A stretch of DNA of 64,000 nt, taken from NCBI RefSeq assembly GCF_001598335.1, contig NZ_BCYT01000006.1:186001-250000 (forward strand), given 5' to 3'. The position numbers and the translations under genes are program-made. Source of the stretch: Sphingobium abikonense NBRC 16140. Its GTDB lineage: Bacteria > Pseudomonadota > Alphaproteobacteria > Sphingomonadales > Sphingomonadaceae. Under the pieces are notes generated by a model that worked only from the letters and a program-made list of their open reading frames with translations, had not been told where the DNA came from and did no database searches. Of this stretch, positions 15,448 through 25,977 are shown in pieces; the first letter of the stretch is position 1, and every line of letters starts with the position of its first letter.

Positions 15448-18402
15448 ATGACAGTGTCGCTCAAGGCCATGGCCCTCCTCGCATGGCTCGGCACGGCCGC
15501 GCCGGTGCTGGCCCAGCCCGCCAACCTCCCGCCCCCCGGCGGCGAAAAGTCGATCGTGTTCGACGTGCATGAAGGCACGTCGATGGCGGTATCGGCCTCC
15601 CCCGATGGCAAATGGCTGGCGGTCGACCTGCAGGGCAGTCTCTGGATCATCCCGGCCGCCGGGGGCAAGGCGCAGCGCATCACCGACTATTTCAACGACG
15701 CGCGCCAGCCTGTGTGGGCGCCGGACGGATCGCATCTCCTCTATTTCGCCTATCGCGACGGCGGCTATGACCTGTGGACCATCAAGCCCGATGGCAGCGA
15801 CATGCGTAAGGTGACGCAAGGCGCTTATGACGATCGGGAACCCGTCTATTCGCCTGACGGCAGGACCATCGCCTTTTCCTCCGATCGCAGTGGCAATTAC
15901 GACATCTGGACGATGGACGTCGCGACCGGGGCGATGAAGCAGATCAGTAGCAATCCGCGCGAAGACCGGATGCCGACCTGGTCGCCCGACGGCCAGCGCA
16001 TCGCCTATGCGGGCGCGGACGGAGCGAGCACCGCCATCTACGTCACCAGCCTGGGCGACGGCGCGGAAACGCTGCTGAAACAGGGTGAGGGCAAGGTCGA
16101 CGCCCCCTCCTTCGGCCCCGACGGCGCGCTTGCCTATGTCGTGCAGGATGCAAGCGGCAGCCATTTGGTCATCGATGACAAGATAGTCAGCGGCACCGAA
16201 AATGTCTTTCCCTTCCGTATCTCCTGGGGGCCGGGCGGGCGCTATCATTATGTCTCGGACGGCAAGATCCGGCAGGGCGGTTCGCGGAAATCCACCGTCG
16301 ATTTTGCAGCAACGCTGGAAGTCGTGCGGCCCAATTATGCGCGTGCCAAACGCGACTGGGATTCGACCGCGCCGCGCAAGGCGCTGGGTATCACCCATCC
16401 ACGCCTGTCGCCCGATGGCAGCCGCATCGCCTTTGTCGCGCTCGGCGACCTTTATATTGTCTCATCCAAGGGCGGAAAACCTGAAAACTTGACCAATGAC
16501 GCCGCGCTCGACGCCGACGCCGACTGGTCGCCCGATGGAACCAGCATCGTCTTTTCCTCTGACCGGGTCGGCGGCCTGCCACAGCTCTTCATCAAGGATC
16601 TGAAGACCGGCAAGGACCGGCAACTGACCAGCATGGACACGCAACCGCTGGGCGCGGCCTGGTCGCCGGATGGCAAGCAGATCGCCTTCATCGACGTGGA
16701 TGGCCGCTGGGGCGTGGCGGGCGTATGCGTGGTCGATGTCGCGAGCGGCAAGGTGACGCGACTCCAGGGATCGCTCGGCCAGCCCGGCAGCCCCAGCTGG
16801 TCGGCGGACGGCAAATATGTCGTCATCAGTCTGTCCTACAAATATTCCAACAGCTTCCGCGAAGGGACCAATCAGGTCTATGTCATTCCGGTCGACGGCA
16901 CGACCAAACCCTTCTGGCAGATACCGCAGGACAATATGTCGCTCGACACGCGCAGCGGCAGCGGTCCGGTGTGGTCGCCGGACGGCACCCGCATGGCGGG
17001 GATTTACGAAGGCCTGCTCAAGGTCTGGCCGGTCGCGGCCGACGCCAAGCCGCTCGGCCCGGCGCGCAGCTACACGTCGGACATCGCCTTCTTCCCCACC
17101 TGGAGCGGCGATGGCAAAACCATTCTAATTCAGTCGAACGACGCGCTAAAGACCGTCAACCTGGAAACCGGCGTCATCACCGACGTGCCGATCGACCTTA
17201 CGTACCGTCTCGCCAAGCCGACCGGGCGCACCATCATCCATGTGGGGGCGCTCGTTGATTCCGTCACCGACGCAACGCAGACCAACAAGGATATCGTCAT
17301 CGACGGCAACCGGATCACCGCCATTCGCGATCATGACCCGGCCCAAAGCGACAAGACCGCGCGCTATGTCGACGCCAGCACCCTGACCGCCATCCCCGGC
17401 CTCATCGAATATCATTCCCATATCCAGAAGGATTTCGGATCGAACCTGGAAAAAGCCTGGCTGGCCTATGGCATCACCACCGTGCGCGACCCCGGCACGC
17501 AAGTCTATGACGCGATCGAGGATCGGGAAGCGGCGGAAGCGGGCGTGCGGATCAGCCCGCGTCTTTACACCGGCGGCCCGCTGCTCGAATGGCAGCGCGT
17601 CTATTACAAGATGGGCATCGCCGTCTCCAGCCCCGCGCATCTGGAACGCGAGCTCGGTCGCGCCCGCGCGCTCCGATATGACATTCAGAAAAGCTATGTG
17701 CGCATGCCCGACCTGTATCAGCGGCGCATCGTGGAGGCGGCGCACGCCATGGGTATTCCGGTGTCGGGCCATGAAATCTTCCCCGCCGCTTATTCGGGCG
17801 TCGATGGCACCGAACATATGGGCGCGACCAGCCGGCGCGGCTATTCGCCCAAACAGGGGCCGGGCGGCATGGCCTATGAGGATTTGATCCAGCTGTTCGG
17901 GCAAAGCCGGCGGACGCTCACGCCGACCAATTTCGGCGCGCTCACCGGCTATCTGCAACGGCATCCCGACTATCGCAATGATCCGCGCGTCAAGCTCTAT
18001 CCCGGCTGGGCGCAGGAGAGCGTGACGCAGGATGATGATGCGATCGCGCGCATCGTCGGCCCGCTGCTCAAGGGCGGCCTTGCCTCCATGAAGAAGATGT
18101 ATGACGCGGGCACGCAGGTCGTGGCCGGCACCGATACGATGATCGCGACCAACCTTCATGCGGAAATCGCGTCCTATGTCGATGGCGGGCTGACCCCGTT
18201 TCAGGCGTTGCAGACCGCCACGGTCAATTCGGCCCGCGCGCTCAATCTGGATGCGGGCACTCTGGAACCGGGCAAGCTGGCCGACATCGCCCTGATCGAA
18301 GGGGATCCGCGCGCCGACATCGCCAATACGTTCAAGGTGAAGACGGTGGTCGCCAATGGCGTGGTCCACCAGGTGGCGGACCTGATCGCCGCCGTGCAAT
18401 AA
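15448..18402 (+). CDS. PD40 beta-propeller / amidohydrolase fusion, secreted
   Basis: This 984-residue protein has a Sec signal (MALLAWLGTAAPVLA). The first ~590 residues hold repeated TolB/PD40 blades (SPDGKWLAVDLQGSLWII, YSPDGRTIAFSSDRSGNYDI, WSPDGTSIVFSSDR). The C-terminal ~380 residues are a metal-dependent amidohydrolase: LTAIPGLIEYHSHIQ (HxH metal ligands), GTDTMIATNLHAE, and the closing LEPGKLADIALIEGDP. Such fusions are annotated as amidohydrolases or imidazolonepropionase-like dipeptidases; the propeller may admit short peptides as in tricorn proteases. It begins 13 bases after the GGT stop, with AAGGGGG upstream. Together with the two GGTs it suggests periplasmic peptide breakdown. 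Confidence 0.88.
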   Translation: MTVSLKAMALLAWLGTAAPVLAQPANLPPPGGEKSIVFDVHEGTSMAVSASPDGKWLAVDLQGSLWIIPAAGGKAQRITDYFNDARQPVWAPDGSHLLYFAYRDGGYDLWTIKPDGSDMRKVTQGAYDDREPVYSPDGRTIAFSSDRSGNYDIWTMDVATGAMKQISSNPREDRMPTWSPDGQRIAYAGADGASTAIYVTSLGDGAETLLKQGEGKVDAPSFGPDGALAYVVQDASGSHLVIDDKIVSGTENVFPFRISWGPGGRYHYVSDGKIRQGGSRKSTVDFAATLEVVRPNYARAKRDWDSTAPRKALGITHPRLSPDGSRIAFVALGDLYIVSSKGGKPENLTNDAALDADADWSPDGTSIVFSSDRVGGLPQLFIKDLKTGKDRQLTSMDTQPLGAAWSPDGKQIAFIDVDGRWGVAGVCVVDVASGKVTRLQGSLGQPGSPSWSADGKYVVISLSYKYSNSFREGTNQVYVIPVDGTTKPFWQIPQDNMSLDTRSGSGPVWSPDGTRMAGIYEGLLKVWPVAADAKPLGPARSYTSDIAFFPTWSGDGKTILIQSNDALKTVNLETGVITDVPIDLTYRLAKPTGRTIIHVGALVDSVTDATQTNKDIVIDGNRITAIRDHDPAQSDKTARYVDASTLTAIPGLIEYHSHIQKDFGSNLEKAWLAYGITTVRDPGTQVYDAIEDREAAEAGVRISPRLYTGGPLLEWQRVYYKMGIAVSSPAHLERELGRARALRYDIQKSYVRMPDLYQRRIVEAAHAMGIPVSGHEIFPAAYSGVDGTEHMGATSRRGYSPKQGPGGMAYEDLIQLFGQSRRTLTPTNFGALTGYLQRHPDYRNDPRVKLYPGWAQESVTQDDDAIARIVGPLLKGGLASMKKMYDAGTQVVAGTDTMIATNLHAEIASYVDGGLTPFQALQTATVNSARALNLDAGTLEPGKLADIALIEGDPRADIANTFKVKTVVANGVVHQVADLIAAVQ

Positions 18403-18410
18403 GGGAACAG

Positions 18411-18441
18411 GCCGCCGGGATGCGTCGCGCACCCCGGCGGC
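18411..18441. terminator. Strong hairpin between convergent amidohydrolase and katG
   Basis: GCCGCCGGG and CCCGGCGGC form a 9-bp perfect stem, extended inward by TGCG/CGCA across one mismatch to a 3-base loop. It lies between two convergent stops and probably ends both transcripts. No T-run is present. Confidence 0.6.
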
Positions 18442-18447
18442 TGATCG

Positions 18448-20670
<2,223 letters not shown>

Positions 20671-20874
20671 TCAATCGGCCGCTCGGGGGAACAGCGGCCG
20701 GTAACCTATACGCCCCACGCGTAGGGGAAGGAAAATCGGAAAAACCGCTGACAGTGACAAGCGCAACCGAACAGTCCCTGCGACCGTTCGAGCCGATAAG
20801 GCGGCGATTTGCCGGCTTTGGTAAGGAAATCTTAGGATTAGGCGCTAAACTATTGGCTAAGAAGGAAAGGGCGC

Positions 20875-22344
20875 ATGCACCAGACGCTGGAGGACGCCCG
20901 CCTGCGCAAGCTGGCGAGTTTCCACATCCTCGACACGCCGCCGGAGCGGGATTTTGACGCGCTGACCGCGCTGGCGCAGCGGTTGCTGGGTTGCCCGATC
21001 GCTCTGGTCTCGCTGGTGGATCAGGACCGGCAATGGTTCAAATCGGCGCAGGGTCTGGGCAAGGTGCGGGAAACGCCACGCGACCAGGCCTTTTGCGCGC
21101 ACACCATCCATAATGACGATATGCTGGTGGTGGAAGATGCCAGCGCCGATCCCCGCTTCGCGGACAATCCGCTCGTGGTCGGAAATCCGCATATTCGCTT
21201 CTACGCCGGCGTTCCGCTGCGCCCGCATCATGACGGATTTTCCGGTACCCTCCCGGGGCTTGGGTCCTTCTGCGTCCTCGACACGCAGCCGCGCACCTTG
21301 TCGGATGAGGAACAGGCGATTTTGCGCGATCTGGCAACGGTCGCGGAATCGCTGCTGCGCGCGCATGCCACGGCGCAGGATGCCCATTATCTCGCGGAAC
21401 TGGCGGAGGAGCGGGCAGACATATTGGACGGTCAGCACCGGCTGTTGCGCCAGGCGGAAAAGCTCGCCGGTGTGGGATCATGGCGCGTATCGCTCGACGA
21501 TGGCGCGATCCAGTGGTCCGATCAGGTTTATGTCATCCATGGCCTGCCGGTCGGGTCCGCCCCGCCGCTGGAGGAAGCACTCGCTTTCTATTCAGCCGAA
21601 GACGGGCGCATGATCGAAAAGCACTTGCGCAAGGCCATGCGGACCGGGCAGGGCTTCGACTTTGAAACCGACCTGATCGCGGCCGACGGACAGATGCGGC
21701 GGGTGCGCAGTATCGGCGAAGTAGAGTTCCGGCATGATCGGCCTGCCGCCATTGTTGGCGTGTTTCAGGACGTGACCGACCGTCATTTGCGCGAGCAGGA
21801 ATTGCGTCACGACGCCAGCACCGACAGCTTGAGCGGCCTGTCCAATCGCGCGAGCTTCGAAAAGCGTCTGGCCGATGTCTTGGCGCGGGCGAACCGACGG
21901 TCCGAACCCCTCGCTCTCCTGCTCATCGATCTGGATGGGTTCAAGGCGGTCAACGATAATTTCGGCCATGCCGCGGGCGACGACATTCTTCGGGCGATGG
22001 CGGCGCGTATGCGCGAGGGATGCATGGCGAACGCCTTTGCGGCGCGACTAGGCGGCGACGAATTTGCGCTACTGGTGACGCGCCCGCGCGATTGCGCTGA
22101 TCTGCAATCCTATGTCCGGCAGGTTCTGGATCAGTTGCAGGTGTCCATCACCCAGGATGGCCAGACGCGGCGTGTGTCGGCCACGGTCGGCGCGACGCTC
22201 GCCGACGGCCCCGGCACCACGCAAATGGACTTGATGCGGCGTGCCGACCTGGCCTTGTATCAGGCCAAACGACATATGCGGGGCACTGGCAGGATATTTG
22301 GGTCAGACGAACCGATCATGCGGGACGGAGTCGCGATTTCCTAG
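20875..22344 (+). CDS. GAF-PAS-GGDEF diguanylate cyclase
   Basis: This 489-residue cytoplasmic sensor should make cyclic di-GMP from GTP. An N-terminal GAF domain spans about 20-165 (FDALTALAQRLLGCPIALVS, QAFCAHTI). A PAS domain with PAC lies near 200-300 (VGSWRVSLDDGAIQWSDQVY ... GVFQDVTDRHLREQELRHDA). The GGDEF domain follows (TDSLSGLSNRASFEKRL; LLIDLDGFKAVNDNFGH; active site ARLGGDEFALL). The catalytic GGDEF is intact. The RxxD inhibitory site expected just upstream of the active site is missing, so product inhibition may be absent. Two strong purine tracts (AAGGAAAGGG) precede the ATG. It has no signal peptide or membrane segment. The sensed ligand is unknown. Confidence 0.93.
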   Translation: MHQTLEDARLRKLASFHILDTPPERDFDALTALAQRLLGCPIALVSLVDQDRQWFKSAQGLGKVRETPRDQAFCAHTIHNDDMLVVEDASADPRFADNPLVVGNPHIRFYAGVPLRPHHDGFSGTLPGLGSFCVLDTQPRTLSDEEQAILRDLATVAESLLRAHATAQDAHYLAELAEERADILDGQHRLLRQAEKLAGVGSWRVSLDDGAIQWSDQVYVIHGLPVGSAPPLEEALAFYSAEDGRMIEKHLRKAMRTGQGFDFETDLIAADGQMRRVRSIGEVEFRHDRPAAIVGVFQDVTDRHLREQELRHDASTDSLSGLSNRASFEKRLADVLARANRRSEPLALLLIDLDGFKAVNDNFGHAAGDDILRAMAARMREGCMANAFAARLGGDEFALLVTRPRDCADLQSYVRQVLDQLQVSITQDGQTRRVSATVGATLADGPGTTQMDLMRRADLALYQAKRHMRGTGRIFGSDEPIMRDGVAIS

Positions 22345-22484
22345 GCCGTACGCGATGCTACCGGCCACATTGAGGGACGATCGGACAAGTCATTAAAGCT
22401 TCGTCTCGCCGCATTTTTCACAATCAAGTCGCTGATTTAACGACCCCTTTTGCGCGATCCTGTCGACGCGCCGAAAAGGGACGC

Positions 22485-22562
22485 TTGACAACAACCATCA
22501 TTTCTTTCCAAATAACGCAATCAAAGCCCAATATGTGGAATATTGGAAAGGGAGGATGACTG
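22485..22562 (+). promoter_or_regulatory. Leader of the pectin TBDT gene with nested inverted repeats
   Basis: A TTGACA hexamer lies at 22485-22490 but lacks a clear -10. Downstream are two inverted repeats that share their right arm. CTTTCCAA (22504) pairs with TTGGAAAG (22543-22550), and CCAATAT (22528) pairs with ATATTGG (22540-22546). The right arm touches the GGAGG ribosome site at 22551. It may be a repressor operator or a pair of exclusive RNA hairpins. The earlier part of the gap (22345-22484) holds nothing I recognise. Confidence 0.45.
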
Positions 22563-25262
22563 GTGCGGTTGCGTTATGTGAAACTTGCTACGATCTCTTA
22601 TGCGGCTCTCGCGGCGGTGGCGCCGCTTGCCGTTGCTGCACAGGACGTTGCTCCTCAAGCGGCCCAGGATGACGACGTTGCCGACATCGTCGTCACCGGC
22701 ATCCGCTCCAGCCTTCAGGGCGCGCTCAATGCGAAGCGCAATTCGCCGACTGTATTGGACGCGATCTCGGCGGAAGATATCGGTAAATTCCCTGACAAGA
22801 ATGTCGGCGAAGCGTTGCAGCGCGTCACCGGCGTCCAGATCACCCGTTCGGACGGTGAAGGGTCGGGCGTCACAATTCGCGGCGCCGATCCCAGCCTGAA
22901 CCGGGTCGAAATCAACGGCACCACCGCCTTGTCGACTACGGTCGGCGGTGGCCGCGATGTCGATTTCCGCGATTTGCCTTCCGAATTCGTCAATCGCGTG
23001 GAAGTGGTGAAGTCCGCCACGGCCGACATGACCGAAGGCGGCGTGGGCGGCACCGTGCGCATCATCACCCGTCGTCCGTTCGACAATGGCGGCAAGCCCT
23101 ATCTCGCAGGATCGGCGCAAGCCATTTATGCCGATATCGGCGACCATATGGACCCGCGCCTCGCCCTGATCGGCAGCGACACCTTCGCCGATGGCACGAT
23201 CGGCATCCTGGTGTCGGGCACGTTTGAAAACCGCAATGTCGAAAGCCATCAGGCCCGAACCACCGGCTGGGTCCAGCTTCGCGATCCCAATGGCGATCTC
23301 TATGATCTCAACGACGATGGCATGGGCGATTTCTTCCCGGATATTCCCCGCTATGTCATCAATCGTCTGGAAACCCGCCGCTACGCGCTGAACGGCATCT
23401 TGGAATGGCAGCCGAGCGATGACCTCAAGGCCTATTTCGAAGGAAACTGGACGCGGTCCAACCAGTCCGTCACCTCGCAATATCTGCAAACCGGCACCAG
23501 CGGCGGCATCGTCGATACCGAAAACACCATCATCGGACCGGACAATACCGTCCAGCATCTGGAAATGACCAACAATCCCGCGCTGGCGCAGACCAGCCAG
23601 CTGGGCGTTTCCTACCGCAACATTCTTGGCGATATTCGCCGCACCACATATAATCTGGCGCTGGGTGCGGAATGGACGACCGGCAACCTGACGCTGACGC
23701 CGAAAATCTCCTATTCCAAGGCCAAGGCTTATAATAACGAGATCAACGCGACCGCCGCCGTCACCGGCATGGACAGCCTGATCGTCGATTATGCCAATGG
23801 CCAGAATGCGCCCAACATCATCCTGCCCAACGATCCCACCACCCGCGCGGGGATCAACCAGCTGACCGTCCTACGCCGCCCGCGCTACGACGATCAGTCG
23901 GAGAAAATGGCCAAGCTGGACGCGGAATATAAGCCCGATGGCGGCTTCCTGACCTCGATCAAGATCGGCGGCCAGTATCGCGATTTGGAAGTCACGAGCA
24001 AATTCTTCAACCGGTCGACCGTGCTCAACGGCTTTTCCGACCCCGCCGTGCAGCAACAGATCGACAATGCGGTCGGCTTTGCCTCGCTCGGTACTGCGCC
24101 CTTCTTCCATACCGGGGATCTCGGCTTCAGCGACGGTTATCGCGGCTGGCTCAACATGACGCAGGGCGTGGCCGATGCGATCGGCGTGCCCGATCCGTTC
24201 GAAGCCAATGGCTGTCCGACACGGCCGGGAGGCACCTGTCAGGTATTTACCGACACGTGGAAGGTGGGTGAGAAAAACCTGGCCGGTTATGCACAGGCCG
24301 CCTTCGCCTTCGACGTCGGCGCTGTGCCGGTCACGGGCGTCATCGGCGCGCGCGTCGTCAATACAAAGGTCGACACCTCAGGCTATCTGAGCCAGGGCGG
24401 CATCGTCTCCCCGGTCGCCTATGACAGCAAGAACACCGAATTCCTGCCATCGCTGAATATGAAGGCGGAGCTTATTCCCAACAAGCTGATGGCGCGCGTC
24501 ACGGCGACCGAAGTCATGGCGCGCCCGCTGCCCCAGCAGCTTGCGCCGCGCTTCACGCTCGATGTCGTGGGCCTCACCGGATCGCGCGGCAATCCGGGGC
24601 TCCAGCCCTTCCGCGCACGCCAATATGATGCGGGCCTGGAATATTATATCAACCGCACCAGCTTTGCGTCTGTGACCTATTTCCGCAAGGAAATCAGTAG
24701 CTTCATCCAGAACACGACGGAAGATTACACGGATCCGGCGACGAACGTCACCTATACCATCACCGTGCCCACCAACGGCACGCAGAAGGTGACGATCAAT
24801 GGCGTTGAGGCCGGCGCGCAGCTTGCCTTCGACTTCCTTGACGTGCCGGTTCTTAAGCAGATGGGTGTGATCGCCAACTACACCTATTCCAAGGATAGCG
24901 GCTACGAAGGCGTGGATCGCTTCACGGGCGACTCCCTGCCGTTCCAGGGCCTCTCGCGCCACAGCTACAATCTGTCGGCCTATTATGAAGATGATGTGGT
25001 CAGCCTGCGCGGCGCCTATAACTGGCGGTCCAAATATCTGATCAATGCGGCCGGCCGCGGTGGCAACCCGGAATTTGGCGAAGCCTATGGCCAGCTGGAC
25101 GCATCGCTCAACATCACGGTGATGCCGGGCGTCGCCTTCTTCCTCGAAGGCGTCAATCTGCTCGACGCCACGCGCAAGGAGAATGCGAACAGCGTCTATC
25201 GCCGTACGATCATCGAAACCTTCGGTCGCCGTGTCTATGGCGGTGTCCGCCTGAAACTGTGA
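22563..25262 (+). CDS. TonB-dependent receptor, Xanthomonas-Caulobacter carbohydrate type
   Basis: This 899-residue outer-membrane receptor is preceded by a signal peptide (YAALAAVAPLAVAA) and a TonB box (ADIVVTGIRSSLQGALNAKR). The plug includes SAEDIGKFPDKNVGEALQRV, TGVQITRSDGEGSGVTIRG and EVVKSATADMTEGGVGGTV, the signature of the subfamily that imports plant polysaccharide oligomers. It ends with an aromatic-free VRLKL barrel tail, common in this subfamily. The start is a GTG with GGAGG seven bases upstream. The stop overlaps the GTG of the next gene. Because it is followed by a rhamnogalacturonan lyase-type gene and an oligogalacturonate lyase, the likely cargo is a pectin fragment (inference). 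Confidence 0.92.
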   Translation: MRLRYVKLATISYAALAAVAPLAVAAQDVAPQAAQDDDVADIVVTGIRSSLQGALNAKRNSPTVLDAISAEDIGKFPDKNVGEALQRVTGVQITRSDGEGSGVTIRGADPSLNRVEINGTTALSTTVGGGRDVDFRDLPSEFVNRVEVVKSATADMTEGGVGGTVRIITRRPFDNGGKPYLAGSAQAIYADIGDHMDPRLALIGSDTFADGTIGILVSGTFENRNVESHQARTTGWVQLRDPNGDLYDLNDDGMGDFFPDIPRYVINRLETRRYALNGILEWQPSDDLKAYFEGNWTRSNQSVTSQYLQTGTSGGIVDTENTIIGPDNTVQHLEMTNNPALAQTSQLGVSYRNILGDIRRTTYNLALGAEWTTGNLTLTPKISYSKAKAYNNEINATAAVTGMDSLIVDYANGQNAPNIILPNDPTTRAGINQLTVLRRPRYDDQSEKMAKLDAEYKPDGGFLTSIKIGGQYRDLEVTSKFFNRSTVLNGFSDPAVQQQIDNAVGFASLGTAPFFHTGDLGFSDGYRGWLNMTQGVADAIGVPDPFEANGCPTRPGGTCQVFTDTWKVGEKNLAGYAQAAFAFDVGAVPVTGVIGARVVNTKVDTSGYLSQGGIVSPVAYDSKNTEFLPSLNMKAELIPNKLMARVTATEVMARPLPQQLAPRFTLDVVGLTGSRGNPGLQPFRARQYDAGLEYYINRTSFASVTYFRKEISSFIQNTTEDYTDPATNVTYTITVPTNGTQKVTINGVEAGAQLAFDFLDVPVLKQMGVIANYTYSKDSGYEGVDRFTGDSLPFQGLSRHSYNLSAYYEDDVVSLRGAYNWRSKYLINAAGRGGNPEFGEAYGQLDASLNITVMPGVAFFLEGVNLLDATRKENANSVYRRTIIETFGRRVYGGVRLKL

Positions 25263-25957
25263 TCGGGACCGGCCTTTCGCGCCGGACACTGCTCGCCGCG
25301 CTGGCATCCACGCCAGTCGCGGCGTGCGCTGCCCGTGAGCTGATCGCTCAAGACGATTTCTCGCGCGGCCTCGACCAATGGCAGCTGGAAGCGGCGTCTC
25401 CACAGGCCCGCGTCTCCGCCGCGCAGGGCGTGCTCGACATCGATACGCCTGCCGGCCTTACCCTATGGTTTCGCCGGCTTCTGCACGGGCCGGTCGCAAT
25501 CGCCTATGACGTCCGCGCGGTTGAGGCCGGCGGGCCGCAGGACGCGGTCAGCGATGTCAATGCCTTTTGGATGGCGCAGGACCCAGCCATGCCGGGCGGA
25601 TCGGCGCTCGCCGCCCGCAGGAGCGGCGTGTTCGAGGACTATGACAGTCTGCGCACCTATTATGTCGGCATCGGCGGCAATCGGAACAGCACCACGCGCA
25701 TGCGTCGTTACGTCGGCCGCGCCGGTGATCGCCCGCTGCTGCCCGCGCATGACCGGACCGATCCCGCCACAATGCTGACGCCCAACCGCTGGTTCCATCT
25801 GCGCCTGATTGCGGACGGCAGCCATATCGCGGTGGAGCGCGACCGCGAAACCCTCTTCACCATGACGGATCAACACCCCTATCGCAGTGGCCATTTCGGC
25901 GTGCGCACGACCCAAAGCCATATCCAGCTTCGCAATTTCTCGATCACCCGGCTTTAA
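25259..25957 (+). CDS. DUF6250-like secreted beta-sandwich protein
   Basis: This 232-residue protein starts at a GTG overlapping the receptor stop. It has an RR-type leader ending in a possible lipobox (SRRTLLAALASTPVAACAAR), so it may be a Tat-exported lipoprotein. The body is all-beta with a laminin-G/concanavalin look: EDYDSLRTYYVGIGGNRNST, TRMRRYVG, PNRWFHLRLIADGSHIAVER, YRSGHFGVRTTQSHIQLRNF. This matches what I recall of DUF6250, found in polysaccharide-utilisation loci next to pectin enzymes. Function is unknown; glycan binding or a lyase role is possible. Confidence 0.75.
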   Translation: MIGTGLSRRTLLAALASTPVAACAARELIAQDDFSRGLDQWQLEAASPQARVSAAQGVLDIDTPAGLTLWFRRLLHGPVAIAYDVRAVEAGGPQDAVSDVNAFWMAQDPAMPGGSALAARRSGVFEDYDSLRTYYVGIGGNRNSTTRMRRYVGRAGDRPLLPAHDRTDPATMLTPNRWFHLRLIADGSHIAVERDRETLFTMTDQHPYRSGHFGVRTTQSHIQLRNFSITRL

Positions 25958-25977
25958 AGCCCGGAAAAGGAGGGGAC

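Noticed and set aside
6379..18402. Lasso-peptide locus, suggested by the sphingomonad pairing of FecI/FecR and TBDT genes with peptidases
   Set aside because: No precursor peptide, B or C processing genes, or prolyl-oligopeptidase-type isopeptidase is present; the enzymes are GGTs and an amidohydrolase.
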